Notes under the pieces: model-generated
What the model was told of the DNA's origin: nothing
Seen by the model: only the letters and a program-made list of their open reading frames with translations
Database searches by the model: none
Source of the DNA: Candidatus Cloacimonadota bacterium
Lineage (GTDB): Bacteria > Cloacimonadota > Cloacimonadia > Cloacimonadales > Cloacimonadaceae
Assembly: GCA_028703735.1 (NCBI GenBank)
Contig: JAQVMI010000001.1
Span: 4,470 to 22,788, forward strand
Direction: 5' to 3'
DNA: 18,319 nucleotides
Shown here: positions 1 to 9,501 of the stretch, in pieces
How positions within the stretch are numbered: position 1 is the first letter of the stretch
How the letters are laid out: each line of letters starts with the position of its first letter
Translations under genes and position numbers: made by a program

Positions 1-3000
1 CACATAGTACGCCAAATTGTGTGGCAATGTATAATCCTACAGATGTAAACACCATTGCCATGTTAGTGGGTCCACAGCTTAGCACAGCTATTCCAGCTAA
101 TACAGTGCGGGTGAAATTCTGGGGTAAGGGCAGTGCAGCCTATCATTTATTGGTGGGAGTTATGTCCAACCCCCAAGATCCTGCTACTTTTGTAAGCGTC
201 CAGACTGTGAACACAGTCGCCAACTGGAACGAATATATTGTCAGTTTGGCGGGTTATACGGGAACTGGACGTTATATAGCTTTCAAACATGCAAGTGCAG
301 CAGCCGCTCAAACCATCTATGTGGATGGCATTACCTTTGAGCTTATTGCTCCAAATGACCTGGCTGCTGTTTCTGTAACGGGCAATACCACTCCCTCGGT
401 AAACCAGGCTTCCAACTATACTGTTAATGTATTCAATTGGGGAACTGCTACTCAGAACGCCTATAGTGTAAAGCTGATGAGTGGAACTACTGAACTGGCA
501 AGCGTAACTGGTCCCAGTATCGCTCCGGCTGCAACCCAAAGTGTGGTTATCCCCTGGACTCCCACAACGCAGGGACCCATAGCTATTTATGGGAAGACGG
601 TTCTAGTCGGTGATGCCAATCCCGCCAATGATGAATCACCTGTGTTAAACATAGCAGTGCAGCCTGCCGGAGCTACAGTTGTAACTGTTGGGGAAGGAAA
701 TCAGGAGGACGGCATTCCCTACGATTTTTATTATAAGAACAGCATTCATGAAGCCCTGTATTATGAAGCAGAATTGGGCATTATGGGAAGCATAACTGCC
801 GTTACTTTCCATAATAATTTCGTTAGCAACCTCACCAACATGCCGGTGAAATTATGGCTGGGAACCACGCAATTGGCAGATTTATCTGCTGGTTGGATAC
901 TTCCTGATCAGCTTACGTTGGTGTTTGATGGAACCATAAACCTGCCATCTGGTGAGAACAGCATAGTGTTGTCTCTGCAAACTCCATACCAATACACAGG
1001 TGGTACGCTGGTTCTGTATGCCTACAGACCAATGGATACGCAATACTACAATACGAATGATAACTTTAAGGGACAAACTATCGGCACTACTCGCGGGCGC
1101 ATTCTGAGAAGTGACACCGTTAATTATGATCCTGCTGCTCCTTCTGCTGCAGGAACTTTATCCGGTAAGTTTGCCAAAACCTCATTTACCTTTGTTGTGG
1201 ATGGTATGGGTTCAATGAGCGGAACCGTTACCAGTGGTGGAAATCCTGTTTCCGGAGCAACTATTCAGGCTGCTGGAGCCAGTACCTATACGCAAACCTC
1301 CACAGCCACAGGAACCTATAGCTTCCCCTTCCTGCCGGTTGGTAACTATACGGTAACCGCCTCAAAAATCGGTTATCAAAACGTTACTCTACCTGCAGTA
1401 ATTGTAGAAGACCAGAATACAGCACTGAACTTTGTGTTACCGCCTTCCACTACGGTTAGCGTAACAGGTTTTGTGCAAGGCAGCGATCTACCCGGAATTG
1501 GTCTTGCAGGTGTAGCTGTGCATTTGGATGGAGCCATAGATTTCGACGGCACCACCAATGCCAGTGGTAATTTTTCCATAACCGGAGTACTTTCCGGCAA
1601 TACTTATAACTACACGCTTTCCAAGGTAGGATATCAAGACCTTACCGGAACTATAAACGTGGCTGCCGGAAACTATAACATGGGCACCCTTACCATGATA
1701 GAGGTTACCGATCCGCCCCGAAATGTATTAGCAACCGAAAATACTGCCCAAACGCAAGTTACCTTAACCTGGCGTCCTCCGGGTTCTACGGGTGGAGGTG
1801 GTGTACAAGATTTTGAGGGTGATGATGGTGGCTGGGTGCCAAGCTCTAACTGGACTAATCCCTTAGGCGATTGGCAGTGGACAAATACTTACAATGTAGC
1901 TGGTTACGTTGTGGGTGGCTACCCAACCAGCGAATTTCCTCCTCTTTTGGCTCATTCGGGAACAGGGCTGTGGGGAACTATTCTTTATGCCCCTTACACC
2001 AATTCTGGTGGCTTTAATTACTTAACCAAAACCTTTAATTTTTCTGGAATCACCAATCCTCAATTGAAATTCTGGAGTTGGAACAATTCCTTTGGTAATT
2101 TCGATTATGGTCAGGTCTCAGTGAATGGAACTATTGTTTGGGGTCCTGCCTGGGATACTAATCCCATTGAGTGGGAAGAAATAACCATAGATCTAAGTGC
2201 TTTTGCCAACCAGGGAGAGGTTATAATACAATTCCAGCAATATGCAACCACAGTAGTAAATTATGCAGGCTGGTATATTGACGACGTATATGTTGGCGCT
2301 GCACAAACCCTGGCAGGCAGCTATCCTGCTCCTACAGTGCCTGATGCATACAGAGGACTAAGCGAAATAGAAGCTGCCAAGCTTGCTGAAACCCTTAATC
2401 GCAACCTGCCTCGCTCCAGATTTAGCCAAACGCAGGATACCCGCACGCTTAATGGGTATAGGGTATGGCGCTTGCTGCAAGGGAACGAAACTATTGAAGC
2501 TACTTGGACACAGCTTTCTGCTGCCGTTAATGACACCACCTACACCGATACAACTTGGGGTGCACTGTCCGATGGAAACTACAAATGGGCTGTAAAGGGC
2601 GTTTACACCAACGGCGTGCTTAGCGTGCCTGCCTTCTCCAATTTGGTACGCATCCTGCGTAATGATCTCTCTGCACTAACTGTTGCGGGCAGCACAACCC
2701 CCTCCTCTGGAATGGCTACAACTTATAATGTAACCATTAAAAACACCGGAACACAAGCCAAAGCTGCCGGCAGCTATACTGTTAAGCTGATGAACGGAAC
2801 CACACAGCTGGCTTCAGTTACCGGTGCTGCCATCGCTGCCAATGAACAATTAGTAGTGCCAATTTCCTGGACGCCAACTGCAGAAGGACCTATGGCTTTA
2901 ACCGGTAAAGTTGTACTACCGGCAGATACGGTTCCTGCTAACGATGTATCTTCTGTATTAAATATCTCCGTGATGCCGGCTGGAGTGGTTGCTGTAACCG

Positions 3001-6000
3001 TTGGAGACGGATCTGCCACAGAAGGTCGTCCTCTGGATTTCTACTATAACAACAGCTTGTTCCAGTGCATGTATTATCCCAGCGAACTAAACATGTTCGG
3101 AACCATCTCTGCTCTTAGCTTCTATAATACCTTCGTAACCAACCTGCCAGACAAACCTACAAAACTATGGCTCGGCACCACACAACTGGAAAACCTTTCG
3201 GGTGGCTGGATCTTGCCTCCGGAATTAACCCTGGTTTATGATGGCAATATAACCTATCCTGCAGGCGAAAACACCGTTACCATTCCGCTGCAAACCACCT
3301 TCCAATACCTTAGCGGAAATTTGGTGCTATATGCAAACCGCCCGATGGATACAACTAACTTCAACACAAATGATAATTTCTACGTGCAAACCGTAGGTAC
3401 AAACCGCGCCAGAAAGCTAACTTCCAACACAACTACCTACGATCCTAACGCACCTTCAGCAGTGGGGACGCTTTCCGGTCAGTTCCCCAAAACCACCTTC
3501 TATTTCACTCCTGGAGTAAATCCTATTTTCAGCATCAACCCCAATACCAAAAACTGGGGTACCGTGCTGATCAATAGCACCAATAACCAAACCTTCACAC
3601 TTTCCAATGCGGGTGGAGGAACTCTTACCATAAGCAATATTGCAATTGCGGGTAGTAATATGTTCACCCTGCAAAATCTACCCACTTTACCTCTGAACCT
3701 CACATTTGGTCAGACTGCCACCTTTGTTGCCAGATATCTGCCTACCGCTGTTGGTGCACATACAGCTACAATTACGGTTACCGATAATCTGGCACGCACA
3801 TATACCTTCAATCTGAACAGCAACGATGCAAACCGATTGCCTCGCACTGTTGCTTTAAGCGGAAACTGTATCGATACCACTCTGAACACCCTGCCCTATT
3901 CTCAGAATTTTGATGCTGTTACAGCTCCTGCCTTACCTCCGGATTGGACAAATATTGTGCAATCAACATCCACTACAGCAGTTGCAGCAACCTTTGCTTC
4001 CACTACGTATGCTTACAGCCAACCCAACTGCGCCAGATTGTATAACCCTTCGGATGCAAATGCCACTTTGATGCTGGTAGCTCCCCCCTTGGGAACGGCT
4101 ATTGCAACCAATACAACCAGAGTAAAATTCTGGGCACGCAGCATAACAGCAGGCCATCCATTGTCTCTTGGTGTAATGGTAAATCCATCCGATCCAGCTA
4201 CTTATGTGGAAACGGAAGCTATTCCCCTTACTACAACCTTAACAGAGTATGTGGTAGCTTTCAATGGTTATACCGGTGCCGGAAAACACATCGTCTTTAA
4301 ACACGGTTTAGGCGCAGCCGGACGGACTCTTTATTTCGATGATGTGATGATTGAAGTGATTCCTACTAACGATCTGGCTGCCACTACGATTACTGGCAAT
4401 GCCACTCCCACAGTGGGATCACCGGCAATTTACAATGTTGCTGTTCGCAACTGGGGTACAGCCTCTCAAAGCACCTATACGGTTAAAATGTACAATGCAG
4501 CCGGAACTGAATTGGCTACAGCCGCAGGTGTGGTTTGCGCTCCAGGGCTTACCGTGAACGTACCTCTTACCTGGACTCCTACCACTGAAGGCTCTGTAAC
4601 CATATATGGAAAAGTAATCCTAACCGGAGACCAGAATAACCTGAACGACCAAACTCCGAACTTAACAGTTCTGGTAAATCCTTCCGGAGTGTTTACCCTC
4701 ACGGTTGGAGATGGAGGACAATTTGCCCGGGTGCCACTGGATTTCTACTATAAAAACAGTATATATCAAGGGCTTTATTATCCTGCTGAAATGGGTAACT
4801 TCATGGGTATGATCATGGGCGTACAGTTCTATAACAATTTTGTTACAAATCTGCCCAATATGCCTACCAAAGTATGGATTGGAACCACCACCGAAACAAG
4901 CCTCACCGCTGGTTGGATTTCTCCTACAAACTTCACTTTGGTGTATGACGGTACCATAAACTATCCGTCTGGAGACAATATTGTAACCATTCCCTTTACC
5001 AATCCTTACCTATATTTGAATGGCGAAAATCTGGTGCTGATGTTCCAACGTCCAATGGATACAGCGTATTATAACACATCCGACGATTTTCAAGCTCAAA
5101 CCGATGCGGTAAATACAACCCGTTCCAGAAAGATAAGCAGTGATACCACTACTTACGATCCTGCTGCTTTGCCAACTACCGGAACAGTATCCGGTCAATT
5201 CCCCAAAACCACCTTCATCGTTATTCCTGGAGGAGTTGGTCACCTTAATGGAACAGTTACTGCTGCCGGTGGAGCTCCCATGGAAGATGTTAGTGTGCAA
5301 ATTGCCGATACCGGTTATTCAGATACCACAAACGCTCAGGGAAGCTACGCTATTCCCAATATTCTACCCGATACCTATAGCGTTGGCTTTTCCAAATATG
5401 GATACATCACTCAAAGCGTGAATTTCGTGCTTGAGGAAGATGAAACCGAAGTAATAAATGTAACCTTGCAGCCAATGCCTACTGTAGGTATCACTGGTAC
5501 TATACTGGCAAGTGATACAGGAAACGGTATTGCCGGGGCAAGTATTTCGTTTAACGGATACCAGAATTATTCTGCTACATCTACTGCAACAGGAACCTTC
5601 AGCGTACCTGCGGTTTATGCCAACCAATCCTACAGCTACTCCATTCTTAGCCCCGGCTATACTCCATTAACAGGAACTGTTAATGTTGGCGCTACAGCGC
5701 ATTCCATGGGCAATATGACTATGAGCGAAGTGGCTTATGCACCCTTTGGGGTTCAGGCAGAGTTAAATGTAAGCTATACAGCAGCAAATATAACCTGGCA
5801 AGCTCCAGATCCTACAGCAGTGGAAGTAACCGAGAGCTTCGAAAACGCCACCTTCCCTCCCATGGGATGGACTCAGGTTATTACCGATGATGGTGCGCAG
5901 ATAATTCCCGGCGTGTTTCCCACCTGGTGCAGATTTGGCTCTATAAGTGCTGGTGGAACACCTGTAAATCCTACTGAAGGATCTTATCAAGCTGGCTTGT

Positions 6001-7286
6001 GGTGGGATTATGCTCATCAGGATGAGTGGCTGATAACGCCAAACTTCAATTGCCCGCCAAGTGCACATTTGAGTATCGATGCCTATGTATTTAGAGGCTC
6101 TGTGTATGGTGATCATTACTACGTAAAGGTATCTCCCGATAACGGAACTACCTGGACTGTTATTTATGATGCTTCCACAGCCACGGGTGGATGGAATTAC
6201 TATGCTTCACCCATAATGTTAGATTTAGAAATGTATGGCGGACAGCAGATAAAGCTTGCCTTCCATGCAGAGGATCCAACTACTAATGATGGGCTTTGGT
6301 ATGGCTGGTTTATAGACAATCTCTACGTGGGTAATGCCACGGAAAGCATACGTTTTGCCGGCTCGGAATTGCGTAGCAGCAGCTCTGCTATGCGCAACAA
6401 GCTAAGTGCACCGGAGATTACAATTACACAGGTTAGCCTATCTCGTGCTATACAAACAGGTGCTAAAACCAGCGAACCAAGCCTTGCTGTTGTCCCTGCC
6501 ACCACCAGATCTAACCACAGATCTCTGCAAGGCTACAAAGTGTGGCGTTTGCAAGCAGGTAGCGAGGCAAATCAGAATGCGTGGACACTGCTAACACCTC
6601 AGAGCATCACCACCTTGAACCATCTGGATACAGGCTGGGAAAGCCTGCCTAATGGAAATTACCGTTGGGCAGTGAAAGCACTCTACACCGCTGATGTGGC
6701 ATCTGTGCCATCTTTCTCTAACATCATACCAAGAGAAACCCTGATGGGGAATATAGTTGGTTTTGTGCGCAAAACAAACAATCAACCTATAGCAGGTGCA
6801 GTTGTTACCGCCGGTACTCAATCTGCCACTACAAATACAGCCGGTGCCTATAGCCTTGCCTTGCCGGTGGGTGTTTATAGCGTAACAGGAACTGCAAATA
6901 ACTACTTACCCCGCACTTATGATGGCATAGCGGTTTCTCCTAACGAGAATACCACCCTGAACATCGTGTTAAGCGGAGTGGCTAATGAAGACGATATCCT
7001 ACCAGTAACTGCTACGGAACTGGCAGGAAACTACCCAAATCCCTTCAATCCCGAAACAACCATCAGTTATGCAATTAAGGACGGATGCTTTGTATCCCTG
7101 GAAGTGTATAACCTTAAGGGACAGGTGGTTCGCAGCTTAATTAAACGTGACATGGAACAGGGCAGACACAGCGTTGTCTTTAATGGAAAGGACGATCTTG
7201 GCAAACCCCTTGCCTCTGGCATATACATGTACCGTTTGAAAGCTGGAAGCTATAGCTCCACCCGAAAAATGATGCTGATGGAATAA
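1..7286 (+). CDS. Giant modular secreted surface protein with T9SS-type C-terminal sorting domain (5' partial)
   Basis: This is the C-terminal part of a very large secreted adhesin-like protein. The frame is open back to base 3 with no stop, so the GTG at 21 is not the true start. Residue numbers here count from that GTG. Modules in order: end of a cleaved-adhesin/choice-of-anchor-J-like unit (1-111); CARDB-like (112-220); unnamed beta module B1 (221-395); two carboxypeptidase-regulatory-like domains (397-563); Fn3 interrupted by an adhesin-like domain (564-875); CARDB-like (881-989); B2 (990-1166); ASPM/SPD-2/Hydin-like (1167-1284); adhesin-like unit (1285-1449); CARDB-like (1450-1556); B3 (1557-1737); two carboxypeptidase-regulatory-like domains (1741-1903); a second interrupted Fn3 (1905-2240); one carboxypeptidase-regulatory-like domain (2242-2320); and a FlgD-Ig-like sorting domain (2334-2421) with YPNPFNPETTISY and the ending SGIYMYRLKAG...MLME. 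Family knowledge places such proteins at the outer surface after type IX secretion. Ligand and function are unknown. A terminator follows. Confidence 0.9.
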   Translation, partial: HSTPNCVAMYNPTDVNTIAMLVGPQLSTAIPANTVRVKFWGKGSAAYHLLVGVMSNPQDPATFVSVQTVNTVANWNEYIVSLAGYTGTGRYIAFKHASAAAAQTIYVDGITFELIAPNDLAAVSVTGNTTPSVNQASNYTVNVFNWGTATQNAYSVKLMSGTTELASVTGPSIAPAATQSVVIPWTPTTQGPIAIYGKTVLVGDANPANDESPVLNIAVQPAGATVVTVGEGNQEDGIPYDFYYKNSIHEALYYEAELGIMGSITAVTFHNNFVSNLTNMPVKLWLGTTQLADLSAGWILPDQLTLVFDGTINLPSGENSIVLSLQTPYQYTGGTLVLYAYRPMDTQYYNTNDNFKGQTIGTTRGRILRSDTVNYDPAAPSAAGTLSGKFAKTSFTFVVDGMGSMSGTVTSGGNPVSGATIQAAGASTYTQTSTATGTYSFPFLPVGNYTVTASKIGYQNVTLPAVIVEDQNTALNFVLPPSTTVSVTGFVQGSDLPGIGLAGVAVHLDGAIDFDGTTNASGNFSITGVLSGNTYNYTLSKVGYQDLTGTINVAAGNYNMGTLTMIEVTDPPRNVLATENTAQTQVTLTWRPPGSTGGGGVQDFEGDDGGWVPSSNWTNPLGDWQWTNTYNVAGYVVGGYPTSEFPPLLAHSGTGLWGTILYAPYTNSGGFNYLTKTFNFSGITNPQLKFWSWNNSFGNFDYGQVSVNGTIVWGPAWDTNPIEWEEITIDLSAFANQGEVIIQFQQYATTVVNYAGWYIDDVYVGAAQTLAGSYPAPTVPDAYRGLSEIEAAKLAETLNRNLPRSRFSQTQDTRTLNGYRVWRLLQGNETIEATWTQLSAAVNDTTYTDTTWGALSDGNYKWAVKGVYTNGVLSVPAFSNLVRILRNDLSALTVAGSTTPSSGMATTYNVTIKNTGTQAKAAGSYTVKLMNGTTQLASVTGAAIAANEQLVVPISWTPTAEGPMALTGKVVLPADTVPANDVSSVLNISVMPAGVVAVTVGDGSATEGRPLDFYYNNSLFQCMYYPSELNMFGTISALSFYNTFVTNLPDKPTKLWLGTTQLENLSGGWILPPELTLVYDGNITYPAGENTVTIPLQTTFQYLSGNLVLYANRPMDTTNFNTNDNFYVQTVGTNRARKLTSNTTTYDPNAPSAVGTLSGQFPKTTFYFTPGVNPIFSINPNTKNWGTVLINSTNNQTFTLSNAGGGTLTISNIAIAGSNMFTLQNLPTLPLNLTFGQTATFVARYLPTAVGAHTATITVTDNLARTYTFNLNSNDANRLPRTVALSGNCIDTTLNTLPYSQNFDAVTAPALPPDWTNIVQSTSTTAVAATFASTTYAYSQPNCARLYNPSDANATLMLVAPPLGTAIATNTTRVKFWARSITAGHPLSLGVMVNPSDPATYVETEAIPLTTTLTEYVVAFNGYTGAGKHIVFKHGLGAAGRTLYFDDVMIEVIPTNDLAATTITGNATPTVGSPAIYNVAVRNWGTASQSTYTVKMYNAAGTELATAAGVVCAPGLTVNVPLTWTPTTEGSVTIYGKVILTGDQNNLNDQTPNLTVLVNPSGVFTLTVGDGGQFARVPLDFYYKNSIYQGLYYPAEMGNFMGMIMGVQFYNNFVTNLPNMPTKVWIGTTTETSLTAGWISPTNFTLVYDGTINYPSGDNIVTIPFTNPYLYLNGENLVLMFQRPMDTAYYNTSDDFQAQTDAVNTTRSRKISSDTTTYDPAALPTTGTVSGQFPKTTFIVIPGGVGHLNGTVTAAGGAPMEDVSVQIADTGYSDTTNAQGSYAIPNILPDTYSVGFSKYGYITQSVNFVLEEDETEVINVTLQPMPTVGITGTILASDTGNGIAGASISFNGYQNYSATSTATGTFSVPAVYANQSYSYSILSPGYTPLTGTVNVGATAHSMGNMTMSEVAYAPFGVQAELNVSYTAANITWQAPDPTAVEVTESFENATFPPMGWTQVITDDGAQIIPGVFPTWCRFGSISAGGTPVNPTEGSYQAGLWWDYAHQDEWLITPNFNCPPSAHLSIDAYVFRGSVYGDHYYVKVSPDNGTTWTVIYDASTATGGWNYYASPIMLDLEMYGGQQIKLAFHAEDPTTNDGLWYGWFIDNLYVGNATESIRFAGSELRSSSSAMRNKLSAPEITITQVSLSRAIQTGAKTSEPSLAVVPATTRSNHRSLQGYKVWRLQAGSEANQNAWTLLTPQSITTLNHLDTGWESLPNGNYRWAVKALYTADVASVPSFSNIIPRETLMGNIVGFVRKTNNQPIAGAVVTAGTQSATTNTAGAYSLALPVGVYSVTGTANNYLPRTYDGIAVSPNENTTLNIVLSGVANEDDILPVTATELAGNYPNPFNPETTISYAIKDGCFVSLEVYNLKGQVVRSLIKRDMEQGRHSVVFNGKDDLGKPLASGIYMYRLKAGSYSSTRKMMLME
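7002..7283 (+). other. T9SS-like C-terminal sorting domain coding segment
   Basis: This is the last roughly 90 residues of the giant surface protein. They contain AGNYPNPFNPETTISYAI, a central LEVYNLKGQVVRSL strand pair, a GxHxxxFNGKDDxGxxLASGIY segment, and a terminal basic/hydrophobic strand. The pattern matches FlgD-Ig-like or type A sorting domains of FCB-group surface proteins. The same layout recurs in the pseudogene ending at 9534 (YPNPFNPSTTINF ... GLYLMKMSIGNN ... LMLMK), so the two products would share one export route. Confidence 0.8.
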
Positions 7287-7367
7287 ACGGTTTCATATAG
7301 GCTTTGCTCTATCAGGTTATAAAATAATTACTTGAGAAAGCAGGCATTAGAATATACACTAATAAAC

Positions 7368-7401
7368 AAGAGGGGAGAGAAATCTCCCCTCTTATCGTTT
7401 T
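7368..7401 (+). terminator. Rho-independent terminator after the surface protein gene
   Basis: A perfect 11-bp stem (7368-7378 with 7383-7393, AAGAGGGGAGA / TCTCCCCTCTT) closes on a GAAA tetraloop (7379-7382) and is followed by ATCGTTTT. It lies 82 nt past the stop codon of the upstream gene. The tail is only moderately T-rich, but the stem is strong. The upstream A-rich flank could let it work in the other orientation too. Confidence 0.8.
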
Positions 7402-7637
7402 AACTAACTTTCGCATTTTCAGCAGGAATTGCAAGAACAATAGGTTCTCTTTCATAACGAGTGGGGATTGTTTCATGAATTGTAACACATCAAGCTATAG
7501 CTTTTCACCCTTCCAGGATATTTACCAGGCAAAGAGACATGAATCCAGCTTTAAATCCATTCTGCGAAAGAGACAGTGCATAAATTGATTCCAGATCAAG
7601 TCTGGAAAGACAATAGTTATTCGTAATTACAGCCGCC

Positions 7638-7670
7638 TCGGCTGTAGGCACACGAGGTGTGTGCAATAAC
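7638..7670. repeat. Hairpin repeat, copy 1
   Basis: The first of two near-identical copies (the second is at 7708-7740). It holds a 7-bp hairpin at 7648-7664 (GCACACG / TGTGTGC, loop AGG, with a G-T closing pair at 7654/7658). The conserved left part reads TCGGCTGTAG. Immediately upstream, AGCCG-CCT-CGGCT (7631-7643) can form a competing small hairpin in this copy only. Confidence 0.7.
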
Positions 7671-7707
7671 ACCATCAAAAAGAACTTTTACTTGGGCAGA
7701 ATAATCT

Positions 7708-7740
7708 TCGGCTGTAGGCACACGGGGCGTGTGCAGTTAC
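7708..7740. repeat. Hairpin repeat, copy 2
   Basis: The second copy lies exactly 70 bp after the first and differs from it at two positions in the first 28 bases. One change is in the loop (A to G). The other turns the loop-closing G-T pair into G-C (7724/7728), so the 7-bp stem at 7718-7734 is kept. Two copies with non-repetitive DNA between them are compatible with a dispersed intergenic repeat family, but I cannot see the rest of the genome. Confidence 0.7.
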
Positions 7741-7881
7741 TATTATGCAGGACTGACAAATTTAGCGATTACAAAGCCTTGCTATACTACTTGCGGTAGC
7801 CTCATACAAGAAACTGCTTGACTTATTCTCTATTTACGCATCATTGCACAAAGTGATATTTAGATTAACCTATAAATGTAA

Positions 7882-9189
<1,308 letters not shown>

Positions 9190-9228
9190 GGGACAATAAT
9201 CTTCTGACAAGCTTCTTATAGAAATAAT

Positions 9229-9260
9229 TACCCGTGGCTTTACGCTGCGGGTATTTTTTT
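9229..9260 (+). terminator. Rho-independent terminator of eno
   Basis: The stem TACCCGTGGC (9229-9238) pairs with GCTGCGGGTA (9244-9253), with two G-T wobbles in the upper part, around the loop TTTAC. A run of seven T follows directly (9254-9260). Position and T-tract fit termination of eno. Confidence 0.88.
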
Positions 9261-9275
9261 GTGATTCGGAAACAC

Positions 9276-9457
9276 AAGGATCTTTGCCAAACTTTTGTCA
9301 TGTCAAGTTTCCTAAGTCGCAGAACGTTTGGGCTGTCAATCTCCTGATTGACAGAAGCGACGGAGTCGCTTGTAGTTATAGCGAGCTATGCCCGCTGTGT
9401 CAATCAGGAGATTGCCACCCCAAGCTTGACATGACACTATTTATGAAAGTGATCCTT
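9276..9457. repeat. 182-bp imperfect inverted-repeat element between two convergent terminators
   Basis: Nested inverted repeats share one centre. The outermost are AAGGATC (9276-9282) and GATCCTT (9451-9457). Next are the 15-mers 9296-9310 and 9422-9436, one mismatch (core TGTCATGTCAAG / CTTGACATGACA). The inner pair is a perfect 16-bp repeat, CAATCTCCTGATTGAC (9337-9352) and its complement (9399-9414). The left inner arm can also fold on itself (GTCAATC-TCCT-GATTGAC), and the centre carries a 7-bp hairpin AAGCGAC-GGA-GTCGCTT (9355-9371). Arm spacing is uneven, with about 16 extra bases in the left arm. No transposase is visible. It could be a MITE-like or other dispersed palindromic repeat, or a structured transcript. 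Confidence 0.7.
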
Positions 9458-9473
9458 CAATATAGGGGCAAAC

Positions 9474-9501
9474 AAAAAGGGCGGTCTTTAGCACCGCCCT
9501 T
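9474..9501 (-). terminator. Rho-independent terminator of the minus-strand surface protein gene
   Basis: A perfect 9-bp stem pairs 9477-9485 (AAGGGCGGT) with 9493-9501 (ACCGCCCTT) around a 7-nt loop. Read on the minus strand, the stem ends in CCCTTTTTGTTTG, a proper T-tract, 32 nt past the stop codon at 9534. On the plus strand the flank is not T-rich, so it serves the minus-strand gene. Confidence 0.85.

Noticed and set aside
7638..7740. CRISPR array
   Set aside because: Only two copies, each a hairpin, with a spacer of about 40 bp and no cas genes nearby; better seen as a dispersed repeat.
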